A stretch of DNA of 64,000 nt, from assembly GCF_016107625.1 (NCBI RefSeq), contig NZ_JABASV010000001.1, forward strand, positions 558,001 to 622,000. The letters run 5' to 3'. Each line of letters starts with the position of its first letter. Positions within the stretch are counted from its first letter, which is position 1. This DNA comes from Vreelandella alkaliphila (GTDB lineage Bacteria > Pseudomonadota > Gammaproteobacteria > Pseudomonadales > Halomonadaceae). The notes below the pieces were generated by a model that saw only the letters and a list, made by a program, of their open reading frames with translations, did not search any database and was not told where the DNA came from. Below are positions 10,035 through 18,343 of this stretch, in pieces. Made by a program: the position numbers and the translations under genes.

Positions 10035-11252
10035 ATGAAACCACGCACCACCCTAACGACCGCTGTCGCCACCGCCATGTTGTCACTGGCGCTGCCCGCC
10101 ATGGCTGCCCCAGATCCCAATGATTGGGATGCCGTACTGCAAGCTGCCGAAGGTCAAACCGTTTACTGGAACGCCTGGGGCGGTGACAGTCGCACCAACC
10201 GCTATATCGCTTGGGTGTCCGAGCAAATGCAGTCCACGTATGGCGTCGATGTAGAGCATGTAAAGTTAGATGACACAGGTAGCGCCGTTGCTCGAGTACT
10301 GGGTGAAAAGCAGGCTGGTAACATGGATGATGGCCGCATCGACCTGATCTGGATTAACGGCGAAAACTTCGCCGCCATGCGCGAACAGGATCTCTTATTT
10401 GGCCCCTTTGCCGAATCCTTGCCTAACTTCGCCTTGACTCACCCAGATGAAAACCCAGAAGTGGTTACCGACTTTACGTTGCCTACTGAAGGCTATGAAT
10501 CTCCTTGGGGAAAAGCACAAATCACGTTCTACTACGACAGCGCTCAAACTGAAACGCCGCCGCATAGTATTGCGGATTTGCTGGAGTGGGCCAAAGACAA
10601 CCCTGGCCAATTCAGCTATCCACGTATTCCCGATTTCACCGGTAGCACCTTTTTAAAACAGGCGTTAATTGAATTATCTAATCAAGATGACGCCCTTTAT
10701 GCGCCAGTGGTTGAAGCGGAGTTTGCGGAGATCACCGCGCCATTGTGGGATTATTTGGATGAGTTGCACCCTTATCTGTGGCGCAGCGGCCGCAGTTTCC
10801 CGGAATCAGGCCCTAACCTGCGCGCATTGATGAGCGATGGCGAGCTCAGTTTAGCCTTCTCCTTCTACCCGACAGATGCCGCTGTCGCGGTGATGGAGTA
10901 TGAACTTCCAGAGAGTGTGCGCAGCTATGTGCTGGAAGGCGGCACCCTAGGAAACGTTCACTTTGTCGCTATTCCCTATAATTCTCCCCATAAGGCAGGC
11001 GCGATGGCACTAGCCAACTTCCTACTCTCACCTGAAGCTCAAGCCCAAAAGCAGTCGCTTAGTATGTGGGGCGATCGCACCGTATTGGCAGCCAGTCGGT
11101 TAGATGAAAACGACAAGGCACTTTTCGAACAAGGTGAAATCCATCCATCTGCGCTGCCTGCCGATGCACTTTCCAATACCCTGGCCGAACCTCACCCCAG
11201 TTGGATGACGGCGCTACAGGATGCGTGGCTTAAGCGTTATGGCGTTAATTAA
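10035..11252 (+). CDS. ynjB: ABC transporter periplasmic solute-binding protein, YnjB family
   Basis: This 405-residue protein has a clear signal peptide (MKPRTTLTTAVATAM..LPAMAA, cleaved near residue 24). The family's N-terminal signature VYWNAWGGDSRTNRYIAWV follows at about residues 40-58, closely resembling E. coli YnjB. It should bind a solute in the periplasm and pass it to YnjC. The substrate of YnjBCD is not established; the closest transporter classes carry thiamine, polyamines or ferric iron. The ATG follows AAAAGGTG. It is in a tight operon: the next gene begins at the base after its stop codon. Confidence 0.88.
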   Translation: MKPRTTLTTAVATAMLSLALPAMAAPDPNDWDAVLQAAEGQTVYWNAWGGDSRTNRYIAWVSEQMQSTYGVDVEHVKLDDTGSAVARVLGEKQAGNMDDGRIDLIWINGENFAAMREQDLLFGPFAESLPNFALTHPDENPEVVTDFTLPTEGYESPWGKAQITFYYDSAQTETPPHSIADLLEWAKDNPGQFSYPRIPDFTGSTFLKQALIELSNQDDALYAPVVEAEFAEITAPLWDYLDELHPYLWRSGRSFPESGPNLRALMSDGELSLAFSFYPTDAAVAVMEYELPESVRSYVLEGGTLGNVHFVAIPYNSPHKAGAMALANFLLSPEAQAQKQSLSMWGDRTVLAASRLDENDKALFEQGEIHPSALPADALSNTLAEPHPSWMTALQDAWLKRYGVN

Positions 11253-12935
11253 TTGATCCTGCGGCTAGCCTCTATACTGCTTATTGCACTTTTGGTTATT
11301 CCAGTAAGTGCGGGGCTTGGCATGGTGTTGTTGCCTGCCTTTGGCTATTTACCGGTGCTCGGGGCGGACACGTTTCATCTGGAAGCATGGCAAGACCTAT
11401 GGGCGCACGCTGGTCTCCACCGCTCCGTACTGCTGAGCTATTTTAGCGGTCTGATCACCGCCTTGGTGGCACTGTTTATCGTGGTGCTGTTTCTGGCGGC
11501 TAGCCAAGGCACCTGGATTGACCGTGCCATTCGGCGAATGGTCTCACCACTACTGGCCATTCCCCATGCAGCCGTGGCCTTTGGCTTAGCTTTTTTGATT
11601 GCGCCTTCAGGGTTGCTGGTGCGCTGGGCGTCTCCTGGGCTCACTGGGTGGGAGCGCCCACCTGATCTGCTGATCGTCAACGACCCGTTTGGGTTGGCGC
11701 TAATGGCGGGCCTGATACTCAAAGAAGTGCCCTTTTTGCTGTTGATGAGTTTAGCTGCGTTACCTCAGTTACGTCCTGAACAGCGTGTCACCCTGGCGCG
11801 CTCGCTGGGCTACGCGCCCGGCATTGCTTGGCTGAAGTGCGTTTTCCCAGCGCTCTACCCACTGATTCGCTTGCCGGTTTATGCCGTTATTGCCTACGCC
11901 ACTTCGGTGGTGGATATGGCGTTGATTCTTGGCCCCACTCTGCCACCAACGTTGAGCGTTTCGGTGCTCACCTGGTTTAATGACCCCGATTTAAGCCGCC
12001 GCTTTATGGCGTCTGCCGGTGCCGTACTGCAGTTTGGCGTTACCCTGGCGGCACTACTGACTTGGTGGCTTGGCGAACAAGGAATCAAACGTCTCTGCCA
12101 ACGCTGGTTGGCCAACGGCTCGCGGGCATCAGGGGCAACGGCGATTGCGTTTGGCGGCCGTGCGTTGCTGCTAGCTGTCACTTTGCTAGCGATCAGTGCG
12201 CTGGCCGGGTTGGCACTGTTTTCAGTAGCGGGCTTTTGGCGTTTTCCGGATGCGCTGCCGGGCACGTTCACACTGGATCATTGGCAGCGCATTCTGCCCG
12301 GCGTGGCAACACCGCTGATCAATACGCTGAGTGTGGGGCTGGCCGCGACACTTATCGCCGCGGTACTGGTCGTGGCAACATTGGAACATGCAGCGCGCCA
12401 CCACTTGCCTGCACTGCGTGCCCAATGGCTGCTTTACCTACCGCTAATTGTGCCTCAAGTAGCCTTTCTGTTTGGCTTAGTGGTCGCCGTTGAAAGCATT
12501 GCCATCCGCCCTCAGCACGCCTTGGTAGTGGCCGTTCATTTGTTGTTTGTGGTGCCGTATCTCTATTTATCGCTGTCAGAGTCCTACCGGCGGCTGGACC
12601 CACGCTGGGTACAGGTGGCACTGTCACTGGGTGTTCCCCCCTGGCGAGCTTTCTGGCAAGTGCGTCTGCCACTGTTATTGACCCCGCTACTCACCGCCTG
12701 CGCAGTTAGCTTAGCCGTCAGTATTGGCCAGTATTTGCCAACACTGCTGCTGGGTGGTGGTCGCGTACCCACCATCACTACCGAAGCCGTTGCCATGGCG
12801 TCTGGCGGCAATCGCAGGCTAGTGGCGGTATTAGCGCTGTTGCAGGCGCTGCTGCCGTTTATTGGCTTTAGTCTGGCACTCATGATTCCCCGCCTTGTAT
12901 GGGCAAAACGCCGCCAAATGCGAGGAGCTGCATGA
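11253..12935 (+). CDS. ynjC: ABC transporter fused permease, YnjC family
   Basis: A 560-residue hydrophobic protein with about twelve membrane helices, equivalent to two fused binding-protein-dependent permease halves. Each half carries an EAA-type loop: LARSLGYAPGIAWLKCVFP in the first (about residues 178-196) and VALSLGVPPWRAFWQVRLP in the second (about 454-472), where the ATPase docks. The frame is the same as ynjB, separated only by the TAA at 11250-11252, and the first possible start is the TTG immediately after it. Re-initiation or coupling is therefore likely. It overlaps ynjD by 4 bp (ATGA). Confidence 0.88.
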   Translation: MILRLASILLIALLVIPVSAGLGMVLLPAFGYLPVLGADTFHLEAWQDLWAHAGLHRSVLLSYFSGLITALVALFIVVLFLAASQGTWIDRAIRRMVSPLLAIPHAAVAFGLAFLIAPSGLLVRWASPGLTGWERPPDLLIVNDPFGLALMAGLILKEVPFLLLMSLAALPQLRPEQRVTLARSLGYAPGIAWLKCVFPALYPLIRLPVYAVIAYATSVVDMALILGPTLPPTLSVSVLTWFNDPDLSRRFMASAGAVLQFGVTLAALLTWWLGEQGIKRLCQRWLANGSRASGATAIAFGGRALLLAVTLLAISALAGLALFSVAGFWRFPDALPGTFTLDHWQRILPGVATPLINTLSVGLAATLIAAVLVVATLEHAARHHLPALRAQWLLYLPLIVPQVAFLFGLVVAVESIAIRPQHALVVAVHLLFVVPYLYLSLSESYRRLDPRWVQVALSLGVPPWRAFWQVRLPLLLTPLLTACAVSLAVSIGQYLPTLLLGGGRVPTITTEAVAMASGGNRRLVAVLALLQALLPFIGFSLALMIPRLVWAKRRQMRGAA

Positions 12936-13567
12936 TCCCAAACCTTCAATCGTTGCACATCAAACAGATGACGATCACGCTGGCAGGCGAAGCACTGCTG
13001 GCAATGCACTGTGACATAGCGCCAGGCGAAGTATTAACTGTCATGGGCCCTTCCGGCTCGGGAAAGTCAACGCTACTGGCCTATCTAGCGGGCTTTTTGT
13101 CGCCTGCCTTTCAGGCTCAAGGTGAACTCTATCTGGGTGATAAACGTCTAGATACGCTGCCCGCCGAACAGCGTGGCATTGGCCTGCTGTTTCAGGACCC
13201 GATGCTATTTCCCCATTTAAGTGTGGCGGGGAATTGTCGCTTTGGCCTGCCACACCGTGCCAACGACAAACGCCAGCAAGTTGCCCAAGCGTTGAATCAA
13301 GTGGGGCTGGCGGGCTTTGAAAACCGCGATCCGGCGACTCTTTCCGGCGGCCAGCAAGCTAGGGTGGCGCTGATGCGCCTGCTGCTTTCACAGCCCCGTG
13401 CCGTGCTGCTGGATGAGCCGTTTTCCAAACTGGACACCGCACTGCGCCAGGAGATGCGTACGCTAGTGTTCGGCCAGCTTCGCGAAGCGGGCTTACCCAC
13501 CCTGCTGGTCACCCATGATGAAGCCGATGCCAATGCCGCAGGAGGGCCGATCATTGCCCTTGGCTAG
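12932..13567 (+). CDS. ynjD: ABC transporter ATP-binding protein, YnjD family
   Basis: The 211-residue ATPase has Walker A GPSGSGKST (about residues 38-46), signature LSGGQQARVAL (about 136-146), Walker B AVLLDEPF and the switch His in VTHDEADA. It drives import through YnjC. The ATG at 12932 is preferred to an in-frame ATG at 12899 because the strong ribosome site GAGGAG lies just upstream and it gives the usual 4-bp overlap with ynjC. Its 3' end overlaps the next gene by 14 bp if that gene uses TTG 13554. Confidence 0.9.
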   Translation: MIPNLQSLHIKQMTITLAGEALLAMHCDIAPGEVLTVMGPSGSGKSTLLAYLAGFLSPAFQAQGELYLGDKRLDTLPAEQRGIGLLFQDPMLFPHLSVAGNCRFGLPHRANDKRQQVAQALNQVGLAGFENRDPATLSGGQQARVALMRLLLSQPRAVLLDEPFSKLDTALRQEMRTLVFGQLREAGLPTLLVTHDEADANAAGGPIIALG

Positions 13568-14261
13568 CCCAGATGCTGAATTGCCTAAGCTTAGCGTTGT
13601 GATCCCCATGCTGAATGAGGCCGCAGGGATTGAGACGGCGCTATCTGCGCTGCAGCCACTGCGGGAGAGTGGCGTGGAAATCATTGTAGTCGATGGAGGT
13701 AGTACCGATGAAAGCGTGGCGCTAGCCACCCCGCTAGCGGATACACTACTGACGAGTGCCCCTTGCCGAGCACGGCAGATGAACCTCGGCGCAGAACGCG
13801 CGCGCTCAGCGGCGCTGCTATTTTTACATGCTGATACCCGGCTTCCCGAAGGGGCCTGCAAGCTGATCTCCCAATCGCTGAGCACAAATTGCTGGGGGCG
13901 GTTTGATATTCACCTTGAGGGAAAAAGCCGCTGGCTGCCGCTCGTTAGCATTCTTATGAACCTACGCTCACGGCTAAGCGGTATCGCCACTGGCGATCAG
14001 GGCATGTTCTTACGCCGAGCGTCTTTTGAAGCGGTCGGCGGCTTTCCCGAACAACCGTTAATGGAAGATATTGAGTTAAGCAAGCGGCTGAAGGCACTTT
14101 CTCCCCCCGCCTGCCTACGCACCAAAGTGATAAGCTCAGGCAGGCGCTGGGATCAGTTCGGCGCCTGGAAAACTATTTGCCTGATGTGGCGGCTGCGTTA
14201 TCGCTACTGGCGCGGTGTCAGCGCCACCCAACTGGCCAAGGAGTATCGCAATGCCCGTTAA
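13554..14261 (+). CDS. Family 2 glycosyltransferase, TIGR04283 type ('rSAM/selenodomain-associated transferase 2')
   Basis: A GT-A-fold transferase of about 235 residues. It has LSVVIPMLNEAAGIETAL near the start, EIIVVDGGSTDES, a DxD-like LFLHADTRLPEG, and the acceptor-side motif GIATGDQGMFLRR followed by MEDIELSKRLK. These match the small glycosyltransferases annotated as rSAM/selenodomain-associated or arsenosugar-linked. The start is uncertain: TTG 13554 has an AGGAGG site eight bases upstream, whereas the ATGs at 13515-13533 lie deeper in ynjD with poorer sites. It overlaps the following transferase by 11 bp. No radical SAM ArsS-like gene is present in the window. Confidence 0.82.
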   Translation: MPLASPDAELPKLSVVIPMLNEAAGIETALSALQPLRESGVEIIVVDGGSTDESVALATPLADTLLTSAPCRARQMNLGAERARSAALLFLHADTRLPEGACKLISQSLSTNCWGRFDIHLEGKSRWLPLVSILMNLRSRLSGIATGDQGMFLRRASFEAVGGFPEQPLMEDIELSKRLKALSPPACLRTKVISSGRRWDQFGAWKTICLMWRLRYRYWRGVSATQLAKEYRNAR

Positions 14262-14883
14262 GTCACCGGTGCTGCCCCATTTACATCTACTGGCCAAAGC
14301 GCCACTGCCTGGGCAGGCGAAAACGCGCTTAATTCCTTGCCTAGGGCCAGAAGGTGCGGCGCAAGCCCATGCCACCATGGTTCGCCACTGCGTTGCCACC
14401 GCCTGCCAAGCACTGGGATCGCAAAACGTCACACTATGGACTTCCTTAGAGCATCAGCATCCTTTGTTTGTGGAGCTGCAGTCCCACTACGGCATTTCGC
14501 TCGCCGCTCAACTTCAGGGCGATTTGGGAATGCGCGTACGTCATGCACTGAATAGCACTCAAGGTCCGTCGATGGTGATGGGCACTGATTGCCCTAGTAT
14601 CACCGTTGCCATGCTTAGGCAGTGCAGTTCAGCGCTTAAAGACGTGCCAGTGGTGATTTTACCTGCCGAAGACGGCGGCTATGGGTTGATCGGCACTCAT
14701 GACGATCATCCTAGCCTCTTTAAGAACATTCCTTGGGGAACCGAGCAAGTGCTCCAAGTCACTCGACAGCGGCTTGAAGCGCTGTCCTTGGAAGCCATCT
14801 TTCCCGACACCATGTGGGATATTGACCGCCCAGAAGACTGGCAGCGCTGGCAACAAACACTGAAGCACGCAAACAGCCTGTAA
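14251..14883 (+). CDS. CofC/MobA-like nucleotidyl- or glycosyltransferase, TIGR04282 type ('transferase 1')
   Basis: This 210-residue protein has the nucleotidyltransferase-like opening LHLLAKAPLPGQAKTRL, the metal-site motif MVMGTDCPSI (about residues 108-117) and PAEDGGYGLIG (about 138-148). This is the pattern of TIGR04282 proteins (DUF2064), which are nearly always paired with TIGR04283 glycosyltransferases. The two probably act in sequence to activate and transfer a sugar or related group; the product is unknown. ATG 14251 with AAGGAG upstream is favoured over an upstream GTG in the same frame. Confidence 0.85.
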   Translation: MPVKSPVLPHLHLLAKAPLPGQAKTRLIPCLGPEGAAQAHATMVRHCVATACQALGSQNVTLWTSLEHQHPLFVELQSHYGISLAAQLQGDLGMRVRHALNSTQGPSMVMGTDCPSITVAMLRQCSSALKDVPVVILPAEDGGYGLIGTHDDHPSLFKNIPWGTEQVLQVTRQRLEALSLEAIFPDTMWDIDRPEDWQRWQQTLKHANSL

Positions 14884-14959
14884 GGATTCCGCTCTTTACG
14901 TCACTGTTACTGAACGAATGTTCTGTTTCTACCACCACCTTGCCCCAACGGAGCCTGCC

Positions 14960-17104
14960 ATGAACCGTCAGCGCCTGCTGATTATCACCCTGCTGCTACT
15001 GGCCGTGCTCGGCTTTTACGTGAGCGGTGCCCATACGTTCTTCACCTTGGAAACCCTGCAAACCTATCGCAGCGATTTCCAGGCTGCATTCCAGCAATCC
15101 CCTTGGCAGGTTGCGGGCATTTTCTTTGCGGTGTATGTGGTTATGACGACACTATCGCTACCCGGCGCGACACTCCTCACACTGCTAGGTGGCGCACTGT
15201 TTGGCCTCGGTTGGGGGCTGTTAATTATCTCCTTTGCCAGCACCATCGGTGCAACGCTGGCCTTTTTACTTTCTCGATTCCTGTTTCGACAGCCGATTGA
15301 AAAGCGTTTTCCTCGCCAGTTCGATACGGTCAATCGTGGCGTTGATAAAGACGGCGCTTTTTATCTTTTCATCCTTCGCTTAGTACCGATATTCCCCTTC
15401 TTTATGATCAATCTGGTGATGGGCCTAACGCGGCTTAAAACAGTCACCTTCTATTGGGTAAGCCAGCTAGGCATGTTGCCCGGCACCGTGGTTTACGTGA
15501 ATGCGGGCGGTCAATTGGGTGAACTTGAAAGCCTGGGCGGTATTATTTCTCCTGGGCTTTTGGCCTCGTTTGCGCTGCTGGCAGTGTTTCCTTGGATAGC
15601 TCGCCGTATTGCGCTACTAGTACAAAAGCGCAATGCCTATCGTGGTTTTAAGCGCCCATCCCGGTTTGATTACGACATTGTGGTCATCGGCGGCGGCTCA
15701 GCGGGTCTGGTCACTAGCTACATCGGCAGCGCCGTAAAAGCTAAAGTAGCATTGGTAGAAAAGCATAAGATGGGCGGCGACTGCCTGAATACCGGCTGTG
15801 TACCTTCAAAGGCGCTAATTCGTGCCGCCCACGCTGCCCACGAAGTACGTACAGCACATCGCTTTGGCGTTAACGCTAGCGAGCCGGAGATTGATTTTGC
15901 CAAGGTGATGGGGCACGTACACCAAGCCATTACTGATATTGAACCCCACGATAGTGTCGAGCGTTACACTAAACTGGGCGTTGAGGTGTATCAGGAACAC
16001 GCCACTCTGACGTCTCCTTGGGAAATCAACATCGGTGATAAAACCCTGACCGCCCGCCATATTGTGCTAGCCACTGGCGCACGCCCCCGCGTGCCATCGC
16101 TTCCTGGTATCGAGCATGCACCACTGCTCACCTCAGAAAACCTGTGGTCACTCACGGAGTTGCCTAAACGCTTGGTCGTACTGGGCGGCGGAGCAATTGG
16201 CTGCGAGCTCAGCCAGAGTTTTGCCCGCCTGGGCAGTCAGGTCACGTTGGTGGAGGGTATTCCCCAATTGCTAGGCCGAGAAGACCAAGACGTAGGCGAA
16301 CACGTGGAGCGCACGCTCACTCAGGAAGGCGTTAACGTAATGACCGGCGCCAACGCCTTGGAAGTAAGCCAAGATGGCCCCGGACATCAACTGGTGGTAG
16401 AGCACAATGGCCAGCGTACCACCATCGAATTTGATTATTTGCTCGTCAGCGTTGGCCGCCAAGCCAATGTTGAAGGGCTGGGTTTGGAAGCCCTGGGAAT
16501 CACCACCACCAACACTGGCACGCTGGAACTCAACGAGCGTCTCCAAACTCGACTGCCCAACATTTGGGCCTGCGGCGACCTAGCAGGCCCCTATCAACTC
16601 ACGCATGCCGCTGCCCATCAAGCGTGGCATGCAGCCGTCAATGCACTGTTTGGTGAGTTGAAAAGCTTCGCAGTAGATTATCGCTTTATGCCTGCCGTCA
16701 CCTATATCCAGCCGGAAGTAGCGCGGGTCGGGCTCAACGAAAAAGAGGCCATCGCTAAAGGCGTGGCGTTTGAAGTCACCCGCTATGCCATGAGTGAAAG
16801 CGACCGCGCTATTGCAGAAGGCGCGACCGAAGGATTTATCAAGGTGCTTACCGTGCCCGGTAAAGACAAAATCCTTGGCGCGACCATCGTGGCTGAAAAC
16901 GCCGGAGAATGGCTAGGAGAGTTCACCATCGCCATGAAGCATGGCCTGGGGCTTAACAAGCTATTGGGTACCATTCATCCCTATCCCACCCTTGGTGAAG
17001 CTGCCAAGGCCACCGCTGGCGTGTGGAAAAATGCCCACAAGCCCGAGCGTATTCTCACCCTATTGGAGCATTATTTCCGCTGGCGGCGTGGTGCGGAAAA
17101 ATGA
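14960..17104 (+). CDS. TVP38/TMEM64 membrane domain fused to mercuric-reductase-like FAD-dependent disulfide oxidoreductase
   Basis: A 714-residue two-part protein. Residues about 1-230 form a TVP38/TMEM64 (SNARE-associated, DedA-like) membrane domain with four or five helices and the conserved RLVPIFPFFMINLVMGL segment. Residues about 238-714 form a class I pyridine nucleotide-disulfide oxidoreductase: FAD motif IVVIGGGSAGL, redox-active CLNTGCVPSK (Cys about 275 and 280), NAD(P)H motif VVLGGGAIGCELSQ, and C-terminal HPYPTLGE carrying the His-Glu proton relay. An NAD(P)H-dependent thiol, metal or metalloid reductase tethered at the inner membrane is likely; the substrate is unknown. ATG 14960 follows GGAG. 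It lies 7 bp before the next flavoprotein gene. Confidence 0.88.
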   Translation: MNRQRLLIITLLLLAVLGFYVSGAHTFFTLETLQTYRSDFQAAFQQSPWQVAGIFFAVYVVMTTLSLPGATLLTLLGGALFGLGWGLLIISFASTIGATLAFLLSRFLFRQPIEKRFPRQFDTVNRGVDKDGAFYLFILRLVPIFPFFMINLVMGLTRLKTVTFYWVSQLGMLPGTVVYVNAGGQLGELESLGGIISPGLLASFALLAVFPWIARRIALLVQKRNAYRGFKRPSRFDYDIVVIGGGSAGLVTSYIGSAVKAKVALVEKHKMGGDCLNTGCVPSKALIRAAHAAHEVRTAHRFGVNASEPEIDFAKVMGHVHQAITDIEPHDSVERYTKLGVEVYQEHATLTSPWEINIGDKTLTARHIVLATGARPRVPSLPGIEHAPLLTSENLWSLTELPKRLVVLGGGAIGCELSQSFARLGSQVTLVEGIPQLLGREDQDVGEHVERTLTQEGVNVMTGANALEVSQDGPGHQLVVEHNGQRTTIEFDYLLVSVGRQANVEGLGLEALGITTTNTGTLELNERLQTRLPNIWACGDLAGPYQLTHAAAHQAWHAAVNALFGELKSFAVDYRFMPAVTYIQPEVARVGLNEKEAIAKGVAFEVTRYAMSESDRAIAEGATEGFIKVLTVPGKDKILGATIVAENAGEWLGEFTIAMKHGLGLNKLLGTIHPYPTLGEAAKATAGVWKNAHKPERILTLLEHYFRWRRGAEK

Positions 17105-17111
17105 TGTCCCC

Positions 17112-18305
17112 ATGAAAAATCTCGTGCTGATTGGCGCGGGCCATGCCCATGCCTTCGTGCTGGAAGCCTTTGCTCAGCACCCAGATCCGTCAATCGCTAT
17201 CACCGTGGTTAGCGACAGTGCCCTGTCAGCCTATTCTGGCAGCGTGCCAGCGTGGCTGGCAGGGGAATGCACGCTACGCGAAACACAGATTGATGTAGCG
17301 GCGCTATCTCAACGGGCAGGCGCTCACTTAATCACCTCGCCTGCGATGGCTATCGACCCCACTAAGCGCCTGCTAACGCTAGCAAACGGCGAGGCAATCC
17401 ATTTTGATGTGGCCTCATTTAACGTGGGCTCTACGTTAAGGCTGCCTGAACAGCCGTTTCTCGACAAGCATGACGAACAAAGCCCCTACTTGTTGGCGAT
17501 GCGCCCGCTTAGTTCACTGCATTACCGCTGGCAAGCGCTAAGAGAGAAAGTCGACCAGCTTCCCCGGGGGTCTACACAGCGGGTGGTAAGCGTAGGCGGA
17601 GGCGCGGCAGGCTGTGAAACCTTAATGAGTGTGCTGGCGCAGCTTCGTCAACAACGTTCAGATATTACTTGGCAAGGCGCGCTTGTCAGCGCATCAACAA
17701 CACTGCTACCCGACGTAGGTTGGCTGCCCCGCTGGCTAACCCAACGCGCTCTGCGTCGAGCAGGCGTTACGGTGTTGCACGGTGTCCGCGGCCAGGCGCT
17801 AATAGCAGGTGGCGTCCAAACCTCTAAAGGCGAACTGATTGACGCGGATATCGTACTGTGGGCTACCGGCGCCATAGGCCAGCCTTGGCTGCAAGACACC
17901 GCTCTGCCGCTGAATCAGCGGGGATTCATCCAGGTGAATAAGACACTTGAGGTAGTGGGCCAGCCGGGGCTTTTTGCCGCGGGTGACTGTGCAGCGTTCA
18001 ATCAACCACGGCACTCTTCTCCACTGTCCTCTTCTCCACTGCTCTCTTCTCCACTACCCAAGGCCGGAGTTTACGCCGTGCGCCAGGGGCCAGTGCTGGC
18101 GGAGAACCTGCGCGCCGCCTGCCACAATGAATCGCTGGTCAACTGGAAGCCACCAAAACGTGTCCTGGCCCTAATTGGTACTGGCGACAGCCATGCGATT
18201 GCCAGCAGAGGCGCCATCGGTTTCTCAGGCCGCTGGGTATGGGAATGGAAAAAGCGGATTGATGCGCGCTTTATTGCCCGCTTCAACCCGCCTTTTAAGC
18301 ACTAG
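17112..18305 (+). CDS. NDH-like FAD/NAD(P)-dependent oxidoreductase, TIGR03169 family (SelD N-terminal-domain type)
   Basis: This 397-residue flavoprotein begins with a dinucleotide fold of the form LVLIGAGHAHAFVLEAF, which is diagnostic of the family found as the N-terminal half of some selenophosphate synthetases (SelD). A second nucleotide-binding motif VVSVGGGAAGCE and the FAD-binding LFAAGDCAAF motif follow. It resembles type II NADH dehydrogenase or sulfide:quinone reductase folds but is stand-alone, with no SelD part. A Ser/Pro/Leu stretch at about residues 302-316 comes from a 15-bp tandem repeat and interrupts a normally conserved region just after the FAD motif. It is the last gene of the eight-gene cluster. 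Confidence 0.84.
   Translation: MKNLVLIGAGHAHAFVLEAFAQHPDPSIAITVVSDSALSAYSGSVPAWLAGECTLRETQIDVAALSQRAGAHLITSPAMAIDPTKRLLTLANGEAIHFDVASFNVGSTLRLPEQPFLDKHDEQSPYLLAMRPLSSLHYRWQALREKVDQLPRGSTQRVVSVGGGAAGCETLMSVLAQLRQQRSDITWQGALVSASTTLLPDVGWLPRWLTQRALRRAGVTVLHGVRGQALIAGGVQTSKGELIDADIVLWATGAIGQPWLQDTALPLNQRGFIQVNKTLEVVGQPGLFAAGDCAAFNQPRHSSPLSSSPLLSSPLPKAGVYAVRQGPVLAENLRAACHNESLVNWKPPKRVLALIGTGDSHAIASRGAIGFSGRWVWEWKKRIDARFIARFNPPFKH
18014..18058 (+). repeat. Three 15-bp tandem repeats inside the TIGR03169-type gene
   Basis: Three consecutive copies of CTCTTCTCCACTgtc-type units (18014-18028, 18029-18043, 18044-18058) differ only in the last three bases. The unit length is a multiple of three, so copy-number change would lengthen or shorten a Ser-Ser-Pro-Leu-Ser stretch without breaking the frame. 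Confidence 0.85.
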
Positions 18306-18321
18306 ATAACTGCGATCAGAT

Positions 18322-18343
18322 GCTAACTGAAGGCTTAGTTAGC
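18322..18343. terminator. Hairpin between convergent genes
   Basis: GCTAACT / AGTTAGC form a 7-bp stem around an eight-base loop. The stem overlaps the stop codon of the minus-strand META gene and lies just beyond the plus-strand flavoprotein gene. There is no strong T-run on either side, so it is a possible bidirectional pause or terminator. Confidence 0.3.

Noticed and set aside
14960-17104. Assignment of the flavoprotein as mercuric reductase (merA)
   Set aside because: It lacks the N-terminal metal-binding HMA domain and the C-terminal Cys pair, and no other mer genes are nearby.
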